Both the position numbers and the translations under genes were made by a program. A DNA stretch of 64,000 bases, from the NCBI GenBank assembly GCA_022605425.2, contig CM061250.1, forward strand, positions 682,001 to 746,000. Reading direction: 5' to 3'. This stretch comes from Hamiltosporidium tvaerminnensis (lineage: Eukaryota > Microsporidia > Dubosqiidae). Shown piece by piece: positions 22,001-32,020 of this stretch. Numbering within the stretch: the first letter of the stretch is position 1; each line of letters opens with the position of its first letter. Under the pieces are notes generated by a model. That model was not told the origin of the DNA, made no database searches, and worked only from the letters and a program-made list of their open reading frames with translations.

Positions 22001-22944
22001 TCACACACCTTATTACTATTAGTGTTATACACACCTATCTTACTAATAGGTGTCTTACTTATACAATACTTACTGTTACTCTTATCTTTAATACTATAAA
22101 CAATAACACTACCCTTATTATCACCTATTAATATATAATTAGTATTTAAAGGTGTTAAACTACTATAATTATTATTATTTATTTTACTATGTAATAACAG
22201 GGTGTTATTATAAGTATATATGTTTATAGTGTTAACAGTAAGTGCTATAATATAATAAGAGTTACTAGTTAAAGAGATAACAGTACTATCAGTAAAGGTA
22301 GTGTAATGCTTAGATTTGATAGTGTTATTGATATTTGTATTGATAGTAGTGTTGTTATCTTTATTACTAGTAAAGTAATAAGACATTTTAGTATAAAGAC
22401 TAACACTATTACCATTCTTATCCTTATTAGTATTAGTATCCTTGTCCTTATTAGTATTCTTAGTAGTATTACTAACACTATCCCTATTATCACCCTTAGT
22501 AGTATTATCACCCTTATCCCTATTACTAACACTACTACTATCTCCATCACCCTTAGTATTATCCCTATTACTGACATTACTATCCTGATATCCCTTAGTA
22601 TTATCCCTATTACTATCCCTATTATCCTTATTATCCTTATTAGTATTATCCATATTACTACCCCCATCCCTATTATCACCCTTAGTATTATCCCTATTAC
22701 TAACCCTATCCCTATTACTACCCTATCCCTATTACTAACACTATCCTTATTATCATCACCCTTATTACTACCCCCATATCCCCCATCACCCCCTAATCTA
22801 TTACACATCTTTATTACTTTAATTCTATTATCCTGTGATATAATAATATTACCTTTATAACATGTTATACTACTTATAATACTATAATAATTATAACAAT
22901 AACTACTCTTAGTATTATAAGTCATATAATTATTATTTATAGTA

Positions 22945-22956
22945 GTTAAAGGTATT
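22945..22956. repeat. Target-site duplication of LINE copy 2, left
   Basis: GTTAAAGGTATT, identical to 25133-25144. It touches the 3' tail of the LINE (TTTATTTAATAAAATT from 22957). Confidence 0.92.
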
Positions 22957-23135
22957 TTTATTTAATAAAATTTTGGTTAAAAATTTTTAAAAAATTTTAT
23001 ATATTTTTTTTTTTCTTTTAAAAAATTTTTTTTTTTTTTCAAAAACCACTTTTTTTTTTTTTTTTTGTTGGGTTTTTTAAATTTTTTTAAAAAAAAAAAA
23101 TTTTTTTTTTTTTTTTTTAAAAAATATTTTGGCAC

Positions 23136-23168
<33 letters not shown>

Positions 23169-23178
23169 GGGGTTTTTT

Positions 23179-23215
<37 letters not shown>

Positions 23216-23809
23216 CCCTCCCCCCCCCTTCGGCATTTAGTCCTGACTCAAGTCCTCTTCGTCGATCAAAGGAAATAGTTTCGACTGTCTTTTTAAGTAC
23301 TATAGACTGAATGTATGCTTCTACATTCATGGGTATTTCTAGTCTTTTAAGATGAGATTTATGGTATTTTGTCACAATACCGTCCCAGGTCATCACATAA
23401 GGGATTATCTCAACACTACACTTATAAATAAGGCCCAACTCATTGGCTAGCAGGTCATACTTCCTAAGTTTTTCAGTTTCAACTATTTGAAGTGAATCTT
23501 GGGAAGTGATTCCTACTTCAATGAGTGTTATCTTTTTTTTTTTTTTTTTAAAAAAAAAATTTTTTTTTTAAAAAAAAAAAAAAATAATATTTTTTTTTTT
23601 TAATTAATAAAAAATTTTTTTTTATTTATATTTTTTTTTTTTTTTTTATTATAAAATTTATAAAAAATTAATAAAAAAAAAAAAGTATCTTCACAACACG
23701 TATCATTTGTGGCTGACTTCTCTTTGTTAATCTCTAAGCCAATCACCTCTAAAAATTCCTTTGCCTCGCCTGTCATAGCACTCAATGTGGAGCTGTCTTT
23801 TGCAAGGAG

Positions 23810-23849
<40 letters not shown>

Positions 23850-24477
23850 GATTCTGCATCTGTTTGTACTGTCACTTTTGTGTATTTTTCATTAAGCTTT
23901 CGGCTTAATGGATCCAAAAAAAAAAAAAAAAAAAAAGGTGACAGACTATCTCCTTGCAGGATCCCTCTATCAATCTTCTTGCTCATGATTTTTTCAGGCC
24001 CTACTGATATATCAATTTTCCATTTTGAAAAAATTAAAAAAAAATTTAAAAATTATATTTTTTAAAAATTTAAAATTTAAAATTTTTTTATTAAAATTAT
24101 AAAAAAATTATTTTTTTTTTTTTATTTTTAAAAAAAAAATAAATAAAGCCTGCTCTTTCGCTCCCTGCACACCTCTTACCGCCCCTAGTTGGTTCTCTGC
24201 AAGCAACCCTCGCCTTTCCACTTCAAGTTGAACGACTTTCGTTACACACTTTGTCGTTAACTTATAGAGGTTGGACATACAAGTGATTGGCCTGTAGTCA
24301 GAGCCTCTTCGTGGAATTCCTTTCGGTATCAAATACGTAAGCCCGCAGTAAAACCAATCAGCTTGAGGTGTTCCTTCTAAAAATAAATTTTTATTTAAAA
24401 TTATAAAAAAATTTAAAAAAAAATTTTATAAAAAAATTTAAAAAAAAAAATTAAAAAAAATAATTAAAAATTTTTTT

Positions 24478-24533
<56 letters not shown>

Positions 24534-24686
24534 CGTACGTGACTGTGTCATCATTTTTGTTCCACATTGTAGACCAAAAACTCACAATTTCATCACGGCT
24601 AACCACATGCTCGGATTCCACACGCTCAAAAAAAAAAAAAAAAAATAAAAAAAAAAAATAAAAAAAAATTTTTAAAAATTTAAAAA

Positions 24687-24746
<60 letters not shown>

Positions 24747-25132
24747 CGAGGCCATTCCTTCGGGTCGGCTGTTACGGAATCGAATATCGTCCGCAATGCC
24801 ATTAGCCTGTTACCTTCCGGAGTAGCTAGAGTACAGGGGCTTGTCATGTCGTACGATGGCTCGCACGCAGAGACTTCAACCGAAGAGGGAACTGGTGTAT
24901 TAGGCGAAGGTAAGGTGTCAAGCCCACTATTTTGCATTTTACTGCATGTTTGGCTTGGTGGTGGAGGTGTTATTGTTGTGTAGGAGGAGGAAGGTAGGGG
25001 AATCGCCGGTGGGTGTAGCTTACATTTTTGTATCTCACTATCACTCTTTTTCACCTCATCAGCGTCGTTTGCAGCCTTTATTTTGGTATTATTCGATATT
25101 TCGCTGCTAACATTTTTCTTTCTACCCATTAT
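22957..25132 (-). mobile_element. R2/R4-type LINE, copy 2, partly masked and shortened
   Basis: Sequence blocks that match LINE copy 1 at about 98-99% (23229-23534; 23685-24028; 24145-24380; 24530-24630; 24744-25132) alternate with A or T runs and AT noise. The 5' end is the ATG of MGRKKNVSSEISNN at 25129, and the open N-terminal part shows that the copy-1 frameshift there is not ancestral. Some masked stretches have exactly the length of the sequence they replace (for example the FIDD box region near 23813-23846 and the stretch at 23917-23936), others are shorter: about 870 bp is lost between 23534 and 23685, and ~670 bp before 24744. The element is bounded by a perfect 12-bp duplication. 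Do not annotate the poly-Phe and poly-Lys frames as proteins. Confidence 0.9.
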
Positions 25133-25144
25133 GTTAAAGGTATT
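25133..25144. repeat. Target-site duplication of LINE copy 2, right
   Basis: GTTAAAGGTATT, identical to 22945-22956, directly adjoining the 5' end of the LINE (ATAATGGGTAG on its coding strand). Confidence 0.92.
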
Positions 25145-25716
25145 ACATATAAATATTTATAAGAATAAGTTATTATATAACCATTGTAAATTAAAGGTGT
25201 ATTTATAGTATAATCAGGAGTAAAGTGTAGTGTAATATATGTTATGATAGTATTTGTATTGTTATAAGGAGGGTTATAAGGAGTGTTATATGGAGTGTTA
25301 TATGGAGTGTTATATGGAGGGTTATTAGTATTATTATTAGTATTTGTATTAGTAGTATTATTATTAGTATTTGTATTGTTATCAATACTTTTAACCTTAC
25401 TATCTATATCCATATCCTTACTATCCATATCCTTATCTTTACTATCTCTTTCCTTATCTTTACTATCCTTATCTATCATACTATTCTTACTGATATCTAA
25501 CACATCATCCTTATCTATCATACTATCCTTATTCTTACTGATATCTAACACATCATCCTTATCTATCATACTATCCTTACTATCCTTATCCTTATAAATC
25601 TCCTTAATAAGTACTACTTTGTTATTAGTAAAGCTTATAAGTAATGTTTCTTGTGTTGAAGATATAAATGTAGGAATAGAAGTATAACCTATTTTAGATA
25701 GAGGTTTTACTTTCAT

Positions 25717-26275
25717 ATATATACAAGGGTATGTAAGGATGTAGAGGATATAAAGAGAAGGGGTAAGGAAGGAGTATTATAGAAGGTTATTAGAGGGGGT
25801 ATTAGAGAAGGGGTATATACTATTAGAGGGAGGTATGGTATTAGAGAATATAGGAGAATGTAAGGGATATAAGGGATATCAGAGAGTATTAAAGTATAAA
25901 GAATATATAAGGAATATACAAAGAATATACAAAGAATATACAAAGAATATACAAAGAATATATAAGGAATATATAAGAATATAAAAGAAAAAAAGAAAAA
26001 AAAAAAAAAAAAAAAAAAATATATAAGGAATATATAAGAATATACAAAGAATATACAAAGAATATACAAAGAATATACAAAGAATATATAAGGAAGATAA
26101 AAGAATATACAAAGAATATATAAGGAATATATAAGGAAGATAAAAGAATATACAAAGAATATATAAGGAATATATAAGGAAGATAAAAGAATATATAAGG
26201 AAGATAAAAGAATATATAAGGAAGATAAAAGAATATATAAGGAAGATAAAAGAATATATAAGGAAGATAAAAGGT
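25717..26275. repeat. Purine-rich micro/minisatellite upstream of the tomosyn-like gene
   Basis: GAATATACAAA 11-mers (25910-25975, 26038-26090) and a 21-bp GGAAGATAAAAGAATATATAA unit (26090-26275, about eight copies), strongly purine-biased on the plus strand. An A-run at 25988-26018 interrupts the array and may be a consensus artefact like those in LINE copy 2. This array lies where the promoter of the minus-strand gene should be; CCC on the coding strand occurs about 12 bases before ATG 25716. Confidence 0.85.
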
Positions 26276-27469
26276 AAATCTTATATTAATACACTTTAAT
26301 TTAATAATACTTATAAAGGTGTTAATAAGTAAAATATTTTTAGATTATATAAGTGTTATATAGGATGTGTTATATAAGTCTTAGATAAGTCTTAGATAAG
26401 TGTTATATAAGTGTTATTTATATATATACGTAAGTATAATGATTAGAATATTTATATACTACTTATATACTACTTATGATATTAAGAGTCTTAATATCTA
26501 TAAGAATATATAATATGTAACTACTTATACTACTTATATATTCTTATATATATTTACTACTTACTTTGTGTATAATATTACATATATTCTACTTATCATT
26601 ATATTTACTTACCTAGTCTTTATATTCAACAAATAATATAAGAAAGTATTTTATATTTAATATCTATGATACATGAGTTATAATTTAATTTAATATCTAT
26701 GATACATGAGTTATAATTTATAATTTAATATCTATGATACATGAGTTATAATTTTAATTTAATATCTATGATACATGAGTTATAATTTATAAGTCTTTAA
26801 GACTTTATAAATAATAATTAATAATATTTATAAGAATATTACCTTTCTGTTATACTTGTTTAGAATTTGTATAGTAACATTAACTAATGTAAGTCTTATA
26901 TAAGTTTAGATTATTAGAGTCATTCTTATATTTATATTCTATTTAACTTTATCTTATATTTATATCTTTTCTCTGTAAATGCATTAAGAGATTTACAATT
27001 TAAAAAACTGTATAAATAATTTATACTGTTTTATTTAAATGTTTTAATTTAAGTTATTAGAATTACTAGATGGTAAGCTTGTAGAAATGAATTTTATTTT
27101 ATATTCATAAGAAAATAATATTGGAGATAATCTTATACATTAATATCTAAGCTATTTTTACTTAAAATTTTGAATAAGAATTCCTTGTGCTCACTCAGTC
27201 TTTTTCTCGAATATTCTTTACGTCTTTTATTTACAAATTATTACGTCTTTTATTTACAAAACAAAAATTTAGGTTATTTTTTAATAGCATATTCTTCTTC
27301 TTCTTTTTTATTTACTTTTGGTTTTTTACAACTTTAGCTCCTTATTTTATGTTTAGCTTGTTCACTTTCCACTTATTTATATTCAATTCTGTTTTTTTTC
27401 TCAAAGAAATTTATTCAGACGTTGGATTTTCTTTTTGTGAAAAAAAGTTCTTTTAACTATATGCTGTAT
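26276..27469. other. AT-rich intergenic region with a 4-copy tandem repeat
   Basis: At 26652-26790 the unit TTTAATATCTATGATACATG plus AGTTATAATTT is repeated four times. The rest is short TA-rich words. An open stretch of 89 codons at 27187-27456 is Phe-rich and looks fortuitous. No gene supported. Confidence 0.6.
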
Positions 27470-28010
27470 TCGTTATTCATTGTATAAATTCTTAGTTATT
27501 TTTATTAAAAATCTTTTGATTTAATCAAGTATAAAGTTCCACGAAGTTAATTCAAGCAAAATTATTTTATTCAAATATTATTGAGAATATAAAAATATAT
27601 TACACAGAAGAATGGTAGAAAAGCATCAATCTTATCATACAATATTTTATGTAACTGTAAATTCTTAGAAAATAAATCACAACAAATTAATTTAATTTTT
27701 TTTTTAAACAGAAAATTCTGAGGAAAATGAAAAAAAAATATATTTATTCGTTTTTCCTTTCTATTAATACAGTCTAGAAAAGGATTTTAACAATTTTTAT
27801 TTCAAATTTTTTTTTAAACCAATAGAATCTTTTTAAGTGTTTTATGTTCAGTTCTACTCACTATTATTGGTTGTGTAAGATTTATGAACAAATAGAAAAA
27901 GACATATCTTAATTGGAGCACGCTTATTGGTGTATTATATTCTTTTAGCCAATTAATTATTTCTAGCTGAGTTCTTCGTCGAATATACTGAATTATATTC
28001 ATATTTGATG
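27470..28010 (+). repeat. Dispersed repeat, copy 2 of a pair (with 13170-13690)
   Basis: Same ordered blocks as 13170-13690 (TGTATAAATTCTTAGTTATT, TCAAGTATAAAGTTCCA, TATTGAGAATAT, AACCAATAGAATCTTTTTAA, TCTACTCACTATTATTGG, AGATTTATGAACAAATAGAA). A minus-strand open frame (28023-27814, 69 aa) with YIRRRTQLEIINWLKEYNT may be the last trace of its protein; family not recognised. Confidence 0.7.
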
Positions 28011-28200
28011 GATATATTTTCATTAAAAATATTATTGTTATGTATTACACTGTCTATAAATAATGTTTAAGAATATTTGATGGAAATATATTCATTAAGA
28101 ATATTCTTGTTATGTACTACACTGTCTATAAATAATGTTTAAGAATATTTGTGTTTTTACACTGTCTATAAATAATGTTTAAGAATATTTGATGGAAATA
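28011..28200. repeat. Tandem repeat, about 60-70 bp unit, three copies
   Basis: The word ACACTGTCTATAAATAATGT followed by TTAAGAATATTTGATGGAAA occurs three times (near 28048, 28118, 28160), the last unit shortened. Confidence 0.8.
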
Positions 28201-28439
28201 TTTCGTTTGGCTAATTTCAAACATTTAAAATTGTTCGTTTTTTCTATTTCTATATTATTATTGGTTGATTATGATTTATAAACAAATTAAAGATTAAGAA
28301 GTATATAGATTATTTTTAAAGGTATTAGTTGATTATACAAATGATTATGGGTGTTGTTTTCTTACGTTTATTTTCATTATTTTTTGTTACCATTTTCATA
28401 TTTTTATAACGACTTATTTTTCTAATTTTTTTTCTTTTA

Positions 28440-28760
28440 ATTAACCCTCTCATAACCTCTTGTCTTACTACATTTTTAACGTTTAATTTTTTTAACTATA
28501 ACCCTCATATCCTCTTACTCTTATAACCTCTTATCCTCTCATTTTTAACGTTTAATTTTTTTAACTATAACCCTCATATCCTCTTACTCTTATAACCTCT
28601 TATCCTCTCATTTTTAACGTTTAATTTTTTTAACTATAACCCTCATATCCTGATACCCTCATAACCCTCAACTCTTATATCCTCTTACTCTTATAACCTC
28701 TTATCTTACTCATATAATTTTTTAACTATAACCTCATAACCCCCCATATCCCCACACATT
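28440..28760. repeat. Pyrimidine-rich tandem repeat upstream of HSP90
   Basis: About three copies of a ~70-bp unit containing TTAACTATAACCCTCATATC and CTCTTACTCTTATAACCTC, followed by degenerate CCTCATAACCC words. The plus strand is almost purine-free in stretches. It ends about 100 bp upstream of the HSP90 start. Confidence 0.85.
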
Positions 28761-28852
28761 TTAATATCGATTTTTTTTTCTAAATTTTTTTCTTTTTTTC
28801 TTTTTAGAAATTTCTAGAAATTCATATCTATATAATCACTTCAAAAACTGAT

Positions 28853-28856
28853 CCCC
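28853..28856 (+). promoter_or_regulatory. CCCC directly before the HSP90 start
   Basis: CCCC abuts the ATG at 28857, matching the CCC-type promoter element of microsporidian genes and fixing the start. Confidence 0.6.
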
Positions 28857-31212
28857 ATGACACAAGAAAACACACAACCAGAAAACCAAAACCAAGAACA
28901 CCACAAATACGACGTAGAAGTACAATCACTTCTCTCAATAATAATAAACTCAGTTTACTCTTCAAAAGAATACTTCCTTCGAGAACTTATATCCAACGCA
29001 TCAGACGCTTGTGACAAATTAAAATCGAGTTGGGCAGACTTCAACGCACAGAATTTACCTATCGATTCTCCTTCTTCCCTTTGTATCCATATAATACCCA
29101 ACCAACATAATAAGACACTTATTATACAAGATAACGGTATTGGAATGTCAAAATCTAATTTACTTTCATTTTTAGGAGTTATTGCTAATTCTGGAACTAA
29201 AAAGTTTAAAGAAGCACTTGCACAACAGGGAAAGAAAGCAGATGTAGGTACACTCATTGGACAGTTCGGTGTTGGTTTTTATTCTGCTTTTCTTGTCGCA
29301 GACACCGTACAGGTTATTACCAAACACCCTCAGGATACAGCATATGTCTGGGAATCTTCTGGTCTTTCCGGTTTCACCATACAACCAGCACCCACCTTCC
29401 CCCTCTCACACGGTACACAACTCATCCTACATCTCAAAGAAGGAGAATCCGAATATCTCACCAAATCTAAATTAGAATCTATAATTAAGAAATATTCTAT
29501 GTTCATTGAATATCCCATCTATCTACACGAAGAAGTAGAAGAGGAAGTAGATATTGTTGAGGAGGTAGAGAAAGTAGAAGGTGAGAAGGTAGAAGCCGAG
29601 AAGGTTGATGAAGTAGAAGGTGAGAAGGTAGAAGGTGAGAAGGTTGATGAAGTAGAAGGTGAGAAGATAGAAGAAATAAAGGATGAAATAAAGGATGAAA
29701 GACAAGAAGAAATAAAGGATGAAAGACAAGAGGAAGCAGAAGGTGAGAATAGTAGAAGAAATAAAAGAAGAATTAAAGGATGAAATACAAGAAGAAGTAA
29801 AAGAAGAAGACACTCCTACAATTCAACCCACAATCCAACCTACCACTCAATCCTCAATACAACCCTCTAAAAAAACAGTTAAATCTATAAAACAACACCA
29901 TGTTAATAAAGATAAACCTATATGGACAAGAGACCCTAAAGAAGTAACCCAAGAAGAATATTCTCAATTCTATAAAACAATAAGTGGTGATTGGGAAGAA
30001 CCTTTAATGGTAAAACACTGTTATTTAGAAGGATTAGTAAGTTTTTACATGGTATTGTTTATTCCTAAGAGAAGTAGATTTAATATGTTTGAAAAAGGAA
30101 ATAAAAAAGATTCTATAAAATTATACGTTCAAAATGTATTTGTAACAGATGATTTAGAAGATGCTGTACCTGACTGGATGAGTTTTGTTAGTGGTGTTAT
30201 ATGTAGTAATGACTTACCAATGAATGTGAGTAGAGAATTTTTACAAGGAAAAAACGCTTTAAAAATGATAAAACGAAGTCTTGGAAAAAAAGTGTTAGAA
30301 TTAATAGAAGATGTAGCAAGAGATGAAGAAAAATATAAAATATTTTATAAGGAATTTAGTGCTGCCTTAAAATTAGCTGTTCGTGAAAATGAGAGTAGTG
30401 ATAGACATGCTAATCTTTTAAGATATTACAGTACTAAAAGTGAAGATAAAATGACAGATTTTAAAGGATATGTAAGTAGAATGAAAGAAGGACAGAAACA
30501 GATATATGTACTTACAGGTCTTAGTAAGGAAGAAGTAACTAGAAGTCCATTTTTAAGTAGATTCTCTGATTATGAAGTATTACTGATGCATGAGGCTGTA
30601 GATGAGGTTATGTTACAAGGATTTAAAAAATATAATAATTATGATATACAACGTATTAATGCAGAAGGAGTAGAATTAGTAGAAGATAGTAAGGATGGTA
30701 ATGGTAAAGAGAATAAAGAAGAAGAAAGAAAAGAATTTGAAGGTCTTTGTTCTTTTATCAAGGAAGTTTTAAGTAACAGTGTAGAGAAAGTAATAATAAG
30801 TAAAGGTACAGGTGTTATACCATGTGTTATTTCTACTACCAAATGGAGTCATTCAGCTGCAATGGAAAATATCATAAGATCACAGCCAGGAGCAGAAAAT
30901 AATCAATTTCTTAAATTAATGGGTACTTCTAAGAAAATATTAGAATTAGATATAAATTCACCTTTAATTAAAAAAGTAAAACAAGTTTATGATGAAGGAA
31001 ATAAAAGTATGTTAAAAGGATATGTTAATATTATATTTGAGAATGCTTTAATAGGATGTGGTTATAAGATTGATGATTGTTCTGATTATAGTAATAAAAT
31101 GTTTTCTTGTATTGAAAGAGCTTTTATGTCTGAAGCTGGTAATAAGAATGAGGGGGTGTTTTGTGGGGATGTGTGTGGTGATAAGGTTGAGGAGTTAAAT
31201 GACGTGGAATAA
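28857..31212 (+). CDS. HSP90: HSP90 chaperone (one frameshift in the acidic linker)
   Basis: ATP-dependent cytosolic chaperone. The N-terminal GHKL ATPase shows ELISNASDACDK (catalytic Glu and ATP-binding Asn), DNGIGM, and IGQFGVGFYSAFLVAD (lid/G box). The middle domain has EEPLMVKHCYLEGLVSFYM, FIPKRSRFNMFE and NVSREFLQG, whose Arg contacts the ATP phosphate. The C-terminal dimerisation domain is complete (SSDRHANLLRYYSTKS; WSHSAAMENIIRSQ). The charged linker (about residues 230-330) is long and made of repeated EVEGEKV and KDE words. The frame shifts by one at about 29745-29755 (GAGAATAGTAGAAG against the usual GAGAAGGTAGAAG), inside this repeat. The C-terminus ends EELNDVE instead of the usual MEEVD. 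No signal peptide or KDEL, so not GRP94. A consensus error is the likeliest cause of the frameshift, since both sides are fully conserved. Confidence 0.95.
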
Positions 31213-31710
31213 AATTGGAATAAAGGTTTGGAATAATTTAAATATTTTTTTTTGTGTTTTATTTGTGTATTTTTATTTGTGTTAAATGACGTGGAATAAA
31301 ATCGGAATAAAGGTTTGGAATAATTTAAATATTTTTTTTATTATTTTTTATTTATTTTTGTTAAATGACGTGGAATAAAGGTTGGAATAAAGGTTTGGAA
31401 TAATTTAAATATTTTTTTTATTATTTTTATTTGTGTTTTTGGTTGAGGATTTAGAGAATTAAATGTGTGGTTTTATTAAATATTTTTATTTTTTATTTTT
31501 ATTTTGTTTTTGGTTGAGGATTTAGAGAATTAAATGTGTGGTTTTATTTAAATATTTTTTTTTTTATTTTTTTTTATTTTTTTTTTGGTTGAGGATTTAG
31601 AGAATTAAATGTGTGGTTTTATTTAAATATTTTTTTTATTATTTTTTTTTATTTTGTATTTGGTTGAGGATTTAGAGAATTAAATGTATGGTTTTATTTA
31701 AAGTGGTTTT
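31213..31710. repeat. Two tandem arrays after HSP90
   Basis: First, about three copies of a ~75-bp unit with GTTAAATGACGTGGAATAAA and GGTTTGGAATAATTTAAATA (31192-31425); the first unit includes the HSP90 stop codon and last codons. Then four copies of GGTTGAGGATTTAGAGAATT followed by AAATGTGTGGTTTTATTTAA (31440-31710). Both begin with words resembling the last HSP90 codons (GTTGAGGAGTTAAATGACGT). Confidence 0.9.
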
Positions 31711-31799
31711 GTAGGAGTTTTGTACTTTTATATGTGTATTTGAGATTAAGGGTTTTTTCAATCTTTTAGAGAATTTATCACAAAGAGATTAATAAGGAA

Positions 31800-32020
31800 C
31801 AAACAAACGGAGTCTTTTTTGTTATGTATTTCTATAATTATTAGGTTTTATTTCTAATATAACTGCTAATATTCTATAATTATGTTTTTATTTCTAATAT
31901 ACCTGCCAAAATTCTATAATTATGTTTTTATTTCTAATATAACTGCCAATATTATATAATTATGTTTTTATTTCTAATATACCTGCCAATATTATATAAT
32001 TATGTTTTTATTTCTTTTTT
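31800..32020. repeat. Tandem repeat, ~50-bp unit
   Basis: Units with TATAATTATGTTTTTATTTC and TAATATACCTGCCAATATTA, repeated four to five times. Confidence 0.85.

Larger units (their letters stand above)
19483..25716 (-). pseudogene. Tomosyn/Lgl-like beta-propeller protein with C-terminal R-SNARE, split by a LINE
   Basis: Pieces in order from ATG 25716: 25716-25133, then (after the LINE) 22944-21109, 21116-19626 and the tail to TAA 19483-19485. The N-terminus (KIGYTSIPTFIS...ETLLISF) resembles the first propeller strand of Lgl/tomosyn proteins; later segments are short beta-rich WD-like strands (YILIGDNKGSVIVYSI; GMLYILSN; YLYKYDIN). The last ~50 aa form an R-SNARE motif without a membrane anchor, the layout of tomosyn, which controls vesicle fusion by binding Q-SNAREs. 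Removing the LINE and one duplicated 12-mer joins the frames exactly (2188 bp, VIPLT-TINNN). Frameshifts remain near 22720 (an A missing), 21110 and about 19633-19672. Low-complexity inserts swell the loops to ~1300 aa in total. Whether dead, heterozygous or mis-assembled is open; the propeller assignment is less sure than the SNARE. Confidence 0.62.

Noticed and set aside
19658-22860. Several alternative-frame ORFs, many of repeated hydrophobic residues (LLLVLLS, ITISKIIYVMV)
   Set aside because: They are out-of-frame or antisense readings of the coding minisatellites; the hydrophilic frame joins conserved beta-rich segments.
22977-25129. Open frames rich in Phe or Lys runs on both strands
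   Set aside because: They translate the A/T filler inside LINE copy 2; only the embedded LINE blocks are real.
27187-27456. 89-codon Phe-rich ORF
   Set aside because: Low complexity from T-runs, no start context, no relatives in the window.
28440-28760. Telomere-like ATAACCCTC words
   Set aside because: The unit is ~70 bp and irregular, inside a chromosome and next to HSP90; not a telomeric repeat.
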